A program made the translations under genes and the position numbers. From JANQIO01 sp965601975 (GTDB taxonomy: Bacteria; Pseudomonadota; Gammaproteobacteria; Pseudomonadales; Halieaceae), in contig OZ271856.1 in the NCBI GenBank assembly GCA_965601975.1, forward strand, positions 1,488,001 through 1,552,000: a stretch of DNA of 64,000 bases. The letters are read 5' to 3'. Below, piece by piece: positions 41,422-49,584 of the stretch. Position 1 is the stretch's first letter. Each line of letters opens with the position of its first letter. The notes under the pieces are model-generated. The model was not told the DNA's origin. It saw only the letters and a program-made list of their open reading frames with translations, and did not search any database.

Positions 41422-44273
41422 AGCTGATGTCAAACAAGTCGCTGTCCTTCAAGGTTCGGGCGATCATCCTGATCTCGGCGGGCAGCGCCCTGCTGGCTGG
41501 ATTCATCACGCTGTTCGCGGCGGAGGTATTCCTCTCGCGGCAGGCGCTGGAGAACCACGTTTCCACCCTCGCCACCACGCTGGCACGCAACAGCGCGGCG
41601 GCCCTGTTGTTTGAAGACGAGGAGCAGGCTGAGCGCCTGCTGCTGTCGGTGAAAGCCGACTCCAACATTATCGCGACCCAGCTGCTGACCGAGGACGACG
41701 CCGTCGTCGCCGGATGGTCCGAGAACGGAGGCCAGGGGATCGACATGGAGCGCGGCATATCCAGCGCCCCTGTCTACCGCTCTTATGACCGGGTCTCGCC
41801 GCATTCCTGGTACTCGGGCATGTCGTCGCTGAACCTGTTGACCCCCGTGGTCTACCAGGGCGACATCGTGGGTCACCTGTATATCAGCAGCAGCCTCGGC
41901 GCCATGCTGGACCGGCTGTTCTGGTTCACCGTGACGGGCGTGATTGCGATGCTGGGCTCCTTCCTGCTCGCCTACCTGCTGTCACGCCTGCTGGCGAAGG
42001 TGATTGTCGGCCCGGTCAGGGGCCTGCTGGCCATGACCCAGGAAGTATCGGACAAGAACGATTTCACGCTGCGCGCGGAAAAGCACAGCAGCGACGAGGT
42101 GGGTGCGCTGGTGGACGGTTTCAACACCATGTTGGAGCAATTGCATAACCGCGACAGCCGGCTGGCGCAGCACCGCCAGGAACTGGAAGACCGGGTCGCA
42201 GAGCGTACCCGCAGCCTGCAGGAAGCGAAAGAGCGCGCCGAAGAGGCTACCCGGGCCAAGAGTGAATTCCTGGCGCGCATGAGTCACGAGATTCGCACGC
42301 CCATGAACGGCGTCCTCGGCATGGCCGGACTGCTGATGGATCATCCGACCCTGGATGAGCGACAGATGGACCTGATCCGGACCATCAAGCACTCCGGCGA
42401 ATCGCTGCTGATGATCATCAACGACATTCTCGACTTTTCCAAACTGGAGTCGGGCAAACTGTCCCTGGATATTTCACCCTGCGACCTGCGGCAGGTGGTA
42501 TCGGAGACCGTCGAGCTGCTGGCCGAAACCAGCTCGGTGAAGGGCCTTGAGCTGATCTGCGATATCCCCCCGAACATTCATACCAATGTCGAGGCCGACG
42601 TGCTGCGAATCCGGCAGATGCTGACCAACCTGGTGGGCAATGCCATCAAGTTTACCGAGCAGGGCGAGGTGCTGGTTCGCGTATCGGAAGAATCCCTGGA
42701 CGAGGCGCGTGTCGAGGTGCTGTTCGAGGTCATCGACACCGGCGTCGGGATTCCCGCTGACAAGCAGCACGACATCTTCGAACTGTTCAGCCAGGTAGAC
42801 GAGACCACGACCCGCCATTACGGCGGCACCGGTCTGGGACTCGCCATTACCCGGGAGCTGGCGCAGCTGATGGGCGGCAGGATTGGCCTGGAGAGCACTC
42901 CCGAGGAGGGCTCGCGCTTCTGGTTCAGCCTCAGCCTGCCGCGGGTGGATGAACCCGCCGTCGACATACACAGCATGCGGCTGAAGGGACTGCGAGCCCT
43001 GATCGCCGATGACAATGCCACCAACCTCCGGATTCTCAAGCATCAGCTGCTGGCCTGGGGACTGAGCGTGGACAGCGTCGACCGCGGCTCCAAGCTGCTG
43101 AACGAATTCGACAGTGCCCGCCAGCGCAAGGAGCCCTACGACGTCGTGCTGCTGGACATGAACATGCCCGGGCTCAACGGCCTGGAGGTTGCGCAGATCA
43201 TTCGCGACAAGCTGGAAGACGCGGACGTTCCGATCCTCCTGCTGAGTTCTCTGATGACCTCCCGGGAATCCGAGCACTGGAAGCAGGCCGGCGTTACCGC
43301 CACCCTGACCAAGCCGGTCAACAGCGAAGCACTCTACCGCGCGCTGCTGTCCGCCACCGGGAGTGGCGCGTCACGCACCCCGGTTCCCGCGGCGCCTTCC
43401 GAGGCGCCTTCAGCGCTGGCGCCCCTGGGCCTGCACCTGCTGTTGGCCGAAGACAATCCGGTCAACCAGAAGGTCGCCATCGGGGTACTGGAGTTCCTCG
43501 GCTGCACCTGCGATACGGCAAACGACGGGCAGGAAGCGCTCGATATGCTCCCGAATGGAAGCTATGACGCCGTGCTCATGGACTGCCAGATGCCGACCAT
43601 GGACGGGTATGAGGCCAGCCGGCTGATAAGGGAGCGCGAAGCCGAACAGGGCGCGTCTCGGATCCCGATTATTGCGCTGACAGCGAACGCCCTGCAGGGG
43701 GATCGTGAAACCTGCCTGGCGGCGGGTATGGACGAGTACCTGTCCAAGCCCTACAAGGCGGAAGACCTGCACGCACTGTTGCAGGCAATGACCGGCGGCG
43801 CCCCAGAAACCGACACAGTGGAACCGCCGCCGCGGCCGGAGCCCGAGCCGGAAGCAGCGGAGCCTGATCCCGCGGTGCTGCGAGTCTCTGAGCGTTTTGC
43901 CCGCGCCAACGAAGGCGTCGAGGCGGCGCCCATCGACCCCGAGAAGGTCGCGGAGCTGGAGCGCGCCACGTCGCCGCAGCTGGTACAGGAGATCATGGAG
44001 TCGTTCCTGGAAACGGCACCGGACTCGATCGCGGAAATGGATGACGCCATGGCGGCGGCAGACGCGGAGGCGTTGATGCGCGCTGCCCACAGCCTCAAGA
44101 GCGGCAGCCTCTACGTGGGCGCTGCGACACTGTCGCAGCTGTGTCGCGAGCTCGAGGGCGTTTCGAAAGAGGGAGATCTGGAAGCGTCCGCCACGAAGCT
44201 GGCGGCACTGAAAACCGAGTTTGACCGGGTAATGGAGGCCATTGGCCAGGAAGCCATGGGAGCGGCGCTATGA
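41418..44273 (+). CDS. Hybrid sensor histidine kinase, predicted CHASE8-HAMP-HisKA-HATPase-REC-REC-HPt
   Basis: A 951-aa inner-membrane kinase. Helix 1 about residues 12-35; periplasmic CHASE8-like domain about 40-160 (ALENHVSTLATTLARNSAAALLFEDEEQAERLLLSV); helix 2 about 165-190; HAMP (about 190-245); HisKA with phospho-accepting H290 (MSHEIRTPMNGVLG); HATPase with N-box LVGNAIKF and G boxes DTGVGIP and GGTGLGLAI; two receiver domains with D580 (LLDMNMPG) and D722 (MDCQMPTMDG); C-terminal HPt with H891 (AAHSLKSGS). The first receiver keeps its phospho-Asp but diverges around it. ATG 41418 with a G-rich Shine-Dalgarno. Coupled by 4-bp overlaps to the YfiR gene before and the response regulator after. 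Confidence 0.93.
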   Translation: MKLMSNKSLSFKVRAIILISAGSALLAGFITLFAAEVFLSRQALENHVSTLATTLARNSAAALLFEDEEQAERLLLSVKADSNIIATQLLTEDDAVVAGWSENGGQGIDMERGISSAPVYRSYDRVSPHSWYSGMSSLNLLTPVVYQGDIVGHLYISSSLGAMLDRLFWFTVTGVIAMLGSFLLAYLLSRLLAKVIVGPVRGLLAMTQEVSDKNDFTLRAEKHSSDEVGALVDGFNTMLEQLHNRDSRLAQHRQELEDRVAERTRSLQEAKERAEEATRAKSEFLARMSHEIRTPMNGVLGMAGLLMDHPTLDERQMDLIRTIKHSGESLLMIINDILDFSKLESGKLSLDISPCDLRQVVSETVELLAETSSVKGLELICDIPPNIHTNVEADVLRIRQMLTNLVGNAIKFTEQGEVLVRVSEESLDEARVEVLFEVIDTGVGIPADKQHDIFELFSQVDETTTRHYGGTGLGLAITRELAQLMGGRIGLESTPEEGSRFWFSLSLPRVDEPAVDIHSMRLKGLRALIADDNATNLRILKHQLLAWGLSVDSVDRGSKLLNEFDSARQRKEPYDVVLLDMNMPGLNGLEVAQIIRDKLEDADVPILLLSSLMTSRESEHWKQAGVTATLTKPVNSEALYRALLSATGSGASRTPVPAAPSEAPSALAPLGLHLLLAEDNPVNQKVAIGVLEFLGCTCDTANDGQEALDMLPNGSYDAVLMDCQMPTMDGYEASRLIREREAEQGASRIPIIALTANALQGDRETCLAAGMDEYLSKPYKAEDLHALLQAMTGGAPETDTVEPPPRPEPEPEAAEPDPAVLRVSERFARANEGVEAAPIDPEKVAELERATSPQLVQEIMESFLETAPDSIAEMDDAMAAADAEALMRAAHSLKSGSLYVGAATLSQLCRELEGVSKEGDLEASATKLAALKTEFDRVMEAIGQEAMGAAL

Positions 44274-46387
44274 CCGAATTGTTAACGGCCTCCCGCCAGC
44301 GGCCGCTACTGTTGATTGCCGACGATGACCGCCCGACGCGGATGATCCTCGAGCACGTGCTGGTGAACAACGGCTTCGATGTCTGCCTCGCCTGCGACGG
44401 CGCCGAAGCCATCGACAAGTATGTCGAGCTGCGCCCCGATGGCATCCTGCTGGACGTGCAAATGCCCTACCTGGACGGTTACGCAGTGTGCGAGCAGATC
44501 CGCAAGCGCGAGGTGGAGGAGCGCACTCCCATTGTGATGCTGACGGGCCAGAATGACATCGAGTCGGTGGCAAAAGCCTACGAGCTGGGCGCCACCGATT
44601 TCATTTCCAAGCCCTTCGACGGCAACACCTTGCCCTATCGCATGCGTCACGTGCTGCGGGCAAGTTCCGAGCACAACAGCCTCAACGGCCTGCTGCAGGG
44701 CATCCCGGACGCCATCGCGGTCATCGACGAAGAGGGCAAGGTGCTGGAATTCCTCAACGCCAGCCACCTGTTCGACGGTGTCGACAACCAGACCATCTCG
44801 GAGTTGATCAACTCCGGTCACCGCATGGCCACCGACCTGCTGTACCGGATTCGCAAGCGCGTGCAGATGTCACTAAGGGCGGATTCCCTACAGGAGCTGC
44901 AGTTCCAGATTGCCGGCAGTGATCGCCATTTCGAGGCGCGCATCATCAAGCGCGACGAATCGACGGCACTCGCCATCATCCGCGACGTCACCGAGCGCAT
45001 GAAATCACAGCATCGCATCCGCGAGCTGGCCTACACGGATACGCTGACCGGACTGCCCAACCGGGAGCAGTTCAAGGAGAGCCTGCGGCATTCTATCGAG
45101 CGGGCCGACGTCACCGGCAATCGGCTGGCGTTGATCTATCTCGACCTGGATCGCTTCAAGCGCATCAATGACACCTTCGGTCACGCGGTGGGCGACGCAC
45201 TGCTGTGCGCCGTGGCGGAGCGCCTGACGTCTTCGATTTGCCCCGGTGCCAAAGAAGGCCTCGACATTCCCGAGGGTACCGAAATCTCCCGGCTGGGCGG
45301 CGATGAGTTCACGATCGTGGTGCCGGAGCTGATCAGCGACGAGCAGATGGAGGCGCTTTATATGCTGGTACAGAGCACCCTCATCGCTCCGTTCAGCTGC
45401 GAGGGTCACCAGATCGTGATCAGCCCGAGCATCGGCGTCGCACTCTATCCCGAACACGGGACCGACGAGCACCAACTGCTGATGCGCGCCGATACCGCCA
45501 TGTATCGCGCCAAGGAAGAGGGTGCCAACAACACCCGTGTCTACCACGAGTCCATGAACGCCCGCTCCCTGGAGCTGCTGGAGCTTGAGTCCGAGCTGAC
45601 CCATGCCATCCAGCGCGAGGAGTTCCAGCTGTACTACCAGCCCAAGGTCGACCTGAACCAGTGGAAGGTGGTGGGGCTGGAAGCGCTGTTGCGCTGGAAA
45701 CACACGGAGCGCGGCTGGATTTCACCGGCGGATTTCGTGCCCATTGCCGAGGAAACCGGCCAGATCATCGACATCGGCCGCTGGGTCCTCAACGAGGCCT
45801 GCCGCTCACTGAAGTCCTGGCGGAAAACGCCCCTGGCCGGACTGCAGGTGGCGGTCAACATCTCCAGCCTGCAGTTCACCCATGACGACTTGCAGAAATC
45901 CGTGATGGAGGCGGTCTGGGAGAACAGCGTGAAACCGCGCATGTTGGAGCTGGAAATTACCGAGAGCGTGCTGGTGGGCAATGTAGACGCCACCATTGAA
46001 CTGCTCTCCGCGCTCAAGTCCACCGGGGTTTCGGTGGCCATCGACGATTTCGGTACGGGCTACTCCTCGCTGTCTTACCTGAAGAAATTCCCGCTGGACA
46101 AGCTGAAGATCGACCGCTCGTTTATCCGCGACCTGCATGAAAACCCGGACGATGCCGCCATCTGCGCCGCCATTCTCGCAATGGGGCGCCAGCTGGGCCT
46201 GACCGTGGTGGCCGAGGGCGTGGAAAACACCGAGCAGCTCGACTTCCTCAACAAGCGCGACTGCGACCAGGTGCAGGGCTTCTACTTCGGCCGTCCCATG
46301 GCCAGCGACGAGCTGCAGGAGCACCTCACCGAAACCCTCGAGCCCCTGCTGGCGGAGCTGCGCAGCAAGCACCAGGCCGCGCTCTAG
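44270..46387 (+). CDS. Response regulator with GGDEF and EAL domains (c-di-GMP turnover)
   Basis: A 705-aa cytoplasmic output protein: REC domain with D62 (LLDVQMPYLDG), a short PAS-like linker (LNGLLQGIPDAIAVIDEEGKVLEFLNAS), GGDEF domain with intact GGDEF at residues 343-347 (SRLGGDEFTIVV) and EAL domain with EAL at 471-473 (GLEALLRWKH) plus the later motif DDFGTGYSSLSYLKKFPLDKLKIDRSF. Both enzymatic sites look intact, so the net activity (synthesis or breakdown) may depend on phosphorylation. ATG 44270 overlaps the kinase stop (ATGA), so the two proteins should be made together and act as a pair. Confidence 0.95.
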   Translation: MTELLTASRQRPLLLIADDDRPTRMILEHVLVNNGFDVCLACDGAEAIDKYVELRPDGILLDVQMPYLDGYAVCEQIRKREVEERTPIVMLTGQNDIESVAKAYELGATDFISKPFDGNTLPYRMRHVLRASSEHNSLNGLLQGIPDAIAVIDEEGKVLEFLNASHLFDGVDNQTISELINSGHRMATDLLYRIRKRVQMSLRADSLQELQFQIAGSDRHFEARIIKRDESTALAIIRDVTERMKSQHRIRELAYTDTLTGLPNREQFKESLRHSIERADVTGNRLALIYLDLDRFKRINDTFGHAVGDALLCAVAERLTSSICPGAKEGLDIPEGTEISRLGGDEFTIVVPELISDEQMEALYMLVQSTLIAPFSCEGHQIVISPSIGVALYPEHGTDEHQLLMRADTAMYRAKEEGANNTRVYHESMNARSLELLELESELTHAIQREEFQLYYQPKVDLNQWKVVGLEALLRWKHTERGWISPADFVPIAEETGQIIDIGRWVLNEACRSLKSWRKTPLAGLQVAVNISSLQFTHDDLQKSVMEAVWENSVKPRMLELEITESVLVGNVDATIELLSALKSTGVSVAIDDFGTGYSSLSYLKKFPLDKLKIDRSFIRDLHENPDDAAICAAILAMGRQLGLTVVAEGVENTEQLDFLNKRDCDQVQGFYFGRPMASDELQEHLTETLEPLLAELRSKHQAAL

Positions 46388-46406
46388 CGGCGGATTTCAG
46401 CAAGAC

Positions 46407-46817
46407 TTACGAACCGGCGCCGTTATCCGCGCCGGGCTTTTCCAGGATGGCGTCCTTGCGGGAGCGCAGCTTGGGCTTGTCCAGCAGATCATCCAGTGGC
46501 CCGGACTCCGGCAGCGCCGCGGGCGCCGATTCCACCTGGGTAGCGGCTTCCGCCTCGACTTTGGGTTCCGCCCAGCTACCGGGACGCAGCTGCCAGAAGG
46601 CATAGACCAGGGCGCCGTAGACGACCAGGGTCTTGATGATCAGGGCCGGCCCCAGCCAGTCCGGGTTCTGGACTTCCAGGTAATCCCCGATATCGCCGTA
46701 CAGCCAGGAGGTCACCAGCGCCACCGCCACGGCGACCGCCAGCTTGAACAGCTTGGCGCGATAGCGGCTGGCCAGGGCCAGCAGGGCGCTGGCGCGGGCG
46801 AAGCGGTACAGCGACAT
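46407..46817 (-). CDS. Membrane protein of unknown function
   Basis: A 136-aa protein with two predicted membrane segments (KLFKLAVAVAVALVTSWLYG and LIIKTLVVYGALVYAFW) and an acidic, alanine/glutamate-rich C-terminal tail (EAEAATQVESAPAALPESG) that ends in a charged stretch. I recognise no family. Its ATG overlaps the stop of the preceding gene (ATGA), so it is the second gene of a pair transcribed from the tRNA-Arg side. Convergent with the response regulator. Confidence 0.75.
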   Translation of the reverse strand: MSLYRFARASALLALASRYRAKLFKLAVAVAVALVTSWLYGDIGDYLEVQNPDWLGPALIIKTLVVYGALVYAFWQLRPGSWAEPKVEAEAATQVESAPAALPESGPLDDLLDKPKLRSRKDAILEKPGADNGAGS

Positions 46818-47053
46818 CAGAAGCCGCCCAGGCCCAGCAGGGCCAGGGCACCCAGCAGGCCGGCTTTCTGCAGGTCGTTCTTGACGTCGGTTTCCGCGTC
46901 GGCCACCAGGTATTCCAGCTCGTCCTTGCTGAAGTCGCTTTCAGACTTCCCGTGCAGGACCAGGTCCTTGCGCACCCGGCGTATCGCCGCCTTGCGCACA
47001 CGGTTGTTGAACACCCGGTTGGGCATGAGGGATTTCAGGCGATCGATGTCCAT
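46817..47053 (-). CDS. Small protein, unknown function
   Basis: A 78-aa protein, MDIDRLKSLMPNRVFNNRVRKAAIRRV... with a basic N-terminal half, an acidic middle (KDELEYLVADAETDVKNDLQ) and a hydrophobic glycine/leucine-rich tail (GLLGALALLGLGGF) that may be membrane-associated. The ATG at 47053 has GGAAGCC upstream; a longer frame begins at 47089 but is not needed. It is translationally coupled to the membrane protein at 46407. Unknown family. Confidence 0.7.
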   Translation of the reverse strand: MDIDRLKSLMPNRVFNNRVRKAAIRRVRKDLVLHGKSESDFSKDELEYLVADAETDVKNDLQKAGLLGALALLGLGGF

Positions 47054-47093
47054 GGCTTCCTTGTAACAGACCGACGGAAAGCTGTCCAAGCCC

Positions 47094-47122
47094 TTGACTC
47101 ACAAGGACTTCGCCCCTATATT
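47094..47122 (+). promoter_or_regulatory. Strong sigma70-type promoter facing the tRNA-Arg
   Basis: TTGACT (47094-47099) and TATATT (47117-47122) with 17-nt spacing, close to consensus. It points towards tRNA-Arg, which starts about 155 nt past the expected start site; repeats of the dispersed palindromic family lie between them. Confidence 0.7.
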
Positions 47123-47179
47123 ACGCAGCCTTCGCGGCCGGGGCCCTCCCCGGTGACAGGCATACCCATCGTGGTACAC

Positions 47180-47277
47180 TTAGCCCCGTCACCCCCGCGA
47201 ATGATGTTGTCGTACCCGTGGAAGGGTACGTCATTCCCGAGAGGGAAGTTGTCATTCCCGCGAAGGCGGGAATCCAA
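47180..47277 (+). repeat. Dispersed palindromic repeats between promoter and tRNA-Arg
   Basis: Several copies or fragments of the GTCATTCCCGC family: CGTACCCGTGGAAGGGTACG (palindrome at 47211), GTCATTCCCGAGAGGGAAG and GTCATTCCCGCGAAGGCGGGAATCC (47252). No gene is seen here. Confidence 0.8.
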
Positions 47278-47284
47278 GCTTTTT

Positions 47285-47361
47285 GCGCCTGTAGCTCAGC
47301 TGGATAGAGTACCTGGCTACGAACCAGGCGGTCGCACGTTCGAATCGTGCCAGGCGCGCCA
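47285..47361 (+). tRNA. tRNA-Arg(ACG)
   Basis: 77 nt. Acceptor GCGCCTG pairs with CAGGCGC, discriminator G, encoded CCA (47359-47361). Anticodon stem CCTGG/CCAGG encloses CTACGAA; anticodon ACG at 47319-47321. T arm GCACGTTCGAATCGTGC. A34 of ACG is expected to be changed to inosine by TadA. Confidence 0.95.
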
Positions 47362-47434
47362 TACAAACAAAAAGGCCCCACCCTTCGGGTGGGGCCTTTT
47401 TGTTTGTGCGCCTGACACGATCGAACGTGGCAGC
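47331..47434 (+). repeat. Inverted repeat mirroring the 3' half of tRNA-Arg across its terminator
   Basis: The reverse complement of 47401-47434 realigns with the tRNA-Arg T arm and acceptor 3' strand: CACGTTCGA (9 nt identical), then TCGTG and CAGGCGC with one mismatch and one missing A, then the terminator stem (ACAAACAAAAAGG...). GCCAT, including the CCA, is missing from the mirror copy. The arrangement is the same as at tRNA-Ser. Confidence 0.87.
47363..47407 (+). terminator. Terminator hairpin after tRNA-Arg, core of a mirror repeat
   Basis: Stem ACAAACAAAAAGGCCCCACC pairs with GGTGGGGCCTTTTTGTTTGT (plus a further C/G pair) around a TTCG tetraloop. The 20-bp arms contain an A-tract and a T-tract and could stop transcription in both directions. 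Confidence 0.88.
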
Positions 47435-47690
47435 GCTGCGCGCTGCTCCGTTCGTCAAGCTCTCCCCCAGGGAGAGCTTGGACCCAGCCGCGCAGCGGTG
47501 CAGCCCCGCAGGGGTCGTAACAGGCCAAAGCCTGTTACGAGTCAATCGTGCCGGGCAACTCGACCTATCTACCGGACAGCGACGGCGCCCCGCAGGGGTG
47601 ATTGCGGCCCAAAGGCTGCAATCATCAATCGTGCCAGGCAACTCGATCCCCGCTTCGTCGGGTATGACGGTGGAGTCAATCGTGCCGATT
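47435..47690 (+). repeat. Hairpin module array with tRNA-Arg-type tails
   Basis: No gene is seen here. Module A: CCCCgcaGGGG (47504-47514), CGTAACAGG/CCTGTTACG with loop CCAAAG (47516-47539), then AGTCAATCGTGCCGGGC (AATCGTGCC at 47544-47552). Module B: CCCCgcaGGGG (47588-47598), ATTGCGGC/GCTGCAAT (47601-47622), then CATCAATCGTGCCAGGC, whose AATCGTGCCAGGC (47627-47639) equals the tRNA-Arg 3' end. Fragment C: AGTCAATCGTGCC (47674-47686) before the metallophosphoesterase stop. A further hairpin AAGCTCTCCC/GGGAGAGCTT lies at about 47458-47480. Confidence 0.82.
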
Positions 47691-47695
47691 TGAAC

Positions 47696-48808
47696 TCAGC
47701 CGAGGGCCTCCGGTGACAGGTGGAAAAGGGTTATCTCGCTGCGCGTGCCCAGCCGCAGTGTCGGTCCCCACGTGCCGGTACCTTCGTTCACGTAAAGCCG
47801 GGTATTGTCGAGCTGGTATAGACCCTGGCTGTACTCGAATACCCTGTTCACCGCCATATGGAACGGGACGATCTGGCCGGCATGCGTGTGCCCTGACAGC
47901 TTGAGGTCGATGCCGTGTTGCGCCGCCGCCTCCAATCCCTGCGGCCGGTGGTAGAGCAGGATGGAATAGCGGTCGGGGTTGACGTCGATAAACGGCAGTA
48001 CGCGGGCCACCTGGTCCGCTCTCTCGTGGTCATCGATGCCAATGAGTTGAAGCCCGTGGGCCTGTACGGCGCGGTTTCGCAGGACCACCACGCCCAGGGA
48101 TTCCAGCCGCCGTACGATGGCCTCCAGGTCCTCGTAGCGCTCATGGTTGCCGATGCAGTAGTAGATAGGCCCATTGAACTCGGTGAGCGCGCTCAGCTTG
48201 TCGACCCCGACGCCGGGTTGGTCGATGAAGTCGCCGGTGATGCACAGGAAGTCCAGCTGTTCCCGGTTGATTCGGCGCACGATGGTTTTCAGGAAACGCG
48301 CCGTGCGCGAGCCAATATGCACATCGGAAATCTGCGCAAATCGCAGGGGGCGATCGAGTTTGGGGGAGCTTAGGGCCACTTCCACCACATCCGGCCGCCA
48401 GGCCTTTCTCAAGCCGTACAGGCCAAGGACTAGCGTCGCTGCGAGGATCGTGAATGCGACCGATTCGGTGGCCCCGGTGAATAGCAGCAATGCCGCCTCG
48501 CCCAATAGCACTCCGCCCAGCATTATCGGCGAGAGACCCAGGTAGAAGTCCGCCGCACTGCGAAGGATAAACGCAGCACTGCCGTGCCGGTGTCGCAGCA
48601 GAATCCGCGCGATAAACTGCGAGAGGAAAAGGGGCAGGGTAATCGTGACATTGAGCCAGGTGGGTAGCAGCAGCCACTGGCCCAAGCGCCATACCGGGTA
48701 AGCGAACAGTACGGCGGACAGCACCAGCAGAATCAGGGTAATCCGCACAATCGCACCAGGAGTGAATCGCCTGTGCAATGGCCGGTCGCTTTGTGATGAA
48801 ATCGTCAA
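47696..48808 (-). CDS. Membrane metallophosphoesterase
   Basis: A 370-aa protein with four or five N-terminal membrane segments (residues about 20-130) and a C-terminal calcineurin-like phosphoesterase domain. Metal motifs in order: ISDVHIGS (D, H), CITGDFID (GD), GNHERYED (GNHE), and GHTHAGQIVPFH (GHTH). The layout is that of YkuE/YaeI-type phosphodiesterases, some of which act on lipids such as UDP-diacylglucosamine. The active site should face the cytoplasm or periplasm depending on topology; this is not resolvable by eye. Its 3' end abuts the repeat array after tRNA-Arg. Confidence 0.88.
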   Translation of the reverse strand: MTISSQSDRPLHRRFTPGAIVRITLILLVLSAVLFAYPVWRLGQWLLLPTWLNVTITLPLFLSQFIARILLRHRHGSAAFILRSAADFYLGLSPIMLGGVLLGEAALLLFTGATESVAFTILAATLVLGLYGLRKAWRPDVVEVALSSPKLDRPLRFAQISDVHIGSRTARFLKTIVRRINREQLDFLCITGDFIDQPGVGVDKLSALTEFNGPIYYCIGNHERYEDLEAIVRRLESLGVVVLRNRAVQAHGLQLIGIDDHERADQVARVLPFIDVNPDRYSILLYHRPQGLEAAAQHGIDLKLSGHTHAGQIVPFHMAVNRVFEYSQGLYQLDNTRLYVNEGTGTWGPTLRLGTRSEITLFHLSPEALG

Positions 48809-48870
48809 CTGACTTCTCGGTGGGAGCTCCGGGGAGAGTTTACTCGATTCAGAATTTGGGAGGACTCACT

Positions 48871-49554
48871 GTGAAAGCTGCTATTGCATGCCTGGCGCTG
48901 CTCGTTTCGCTTGCCCCGGTCTCATTCGCCGATACGATTGCAGTTATCGGTACCGGGCAAGTCGCAAAAGCCCTGGGCCCGGAGTTTGCGCAACAGGGCC
49001 ATGACATCGTGTACGGGTCGCGTAATCCCAATGGTCAAAAAGCCAGAGATATTGTGGCCATGACGCCAGGCAAAGCGACAGTCGCACTGCCCGCTGAGTC
49101 GGTCCGGGATGCGAGCATCGTGGTTCTTGCGGTGCCCGGCAAGTTGGTCGATGAGATTACGCGGGGTCTCGGCGATCTATCAGGAAAAATCATCATCGAT
49201 CCCACGAATCCACTGGAAGGAGACTGGGAAACCGAACTGCGTCACGGTGTGTCGACCTCCAATGCGCGCATCATTCAGGATGCGGCACCGGATGCGTATG
49301 TCGTCAAGGCGTTCAGCACGCTCGGTTGGCGTCAAATGATCGAGCCTGGGGGTGATATCTCGATTCCGTTGGCCGGCAACAGTGATGCCGCCAAGGCAAA
49401 GGTTTCGCAATTGGTTACCGCCATGGACCTAAAACCGATAGACCTTGGCGATGTCGACAGCGCGCACTGGATCGAGGGAATGACGATTCTTTTCCTCAAC
49501 AATCGTATCGCGGGCCGGCCGCATTTTGAGTACCACCTGCGGGTTGTCGACTGA
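48871..49554 (+). CDS. Exported NADP-binding Rossmann oxidoreductase (F420:NADP reductase-like)
   Basis: A 227-aa protein of the NADP oxidoreductase/coenzyme F420-dependent group: IAVIGTGQVAKALGPEFAQQGHDIVYGSRNP is the Rossmann dinucleotide motif with an Arg that suggests NADP, VVLAVPGKLVDEITRGLGDLSGKIIIDPTNPLE follows, and VVKAFSTLGWRQM is the usual second half. Unexpectedly it begins with a clear signal peptide (AAIACLALLVSLAPVSFA), so it should be exported even though NADP is cytoplasmic. GTG start 48871 with GGGAGGA ribosome site. Divergent from the metallophosphoesterase. Function unknown; a translated misfit between leader and domain cannot be excluded. Confidence 0.82.
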   Translation: MKAAIACLALLVSLAPVSFADTIAVIGTGQVAKALGPEFAQQGHDIVYGSRNPNGQKARDIVAMTPGKATVALPAESVRDASIVVLAVPGKLVDEITRGLGDLSGKIIIDPTNPLEGDWETELRHGVSTSNARIIQDAAPDAYVVKAFSTLGWRQMIEPGGDISIPLAGNSDAAKAKVSQLVTAMDLKPIDLGDVDSAHWIEGMTILFLNNRIAGRPHFEYHLRVVD

Positions 49555-49584
49555 TTTCAGCCAGCGGGAAGTGGCCACGGCCGT

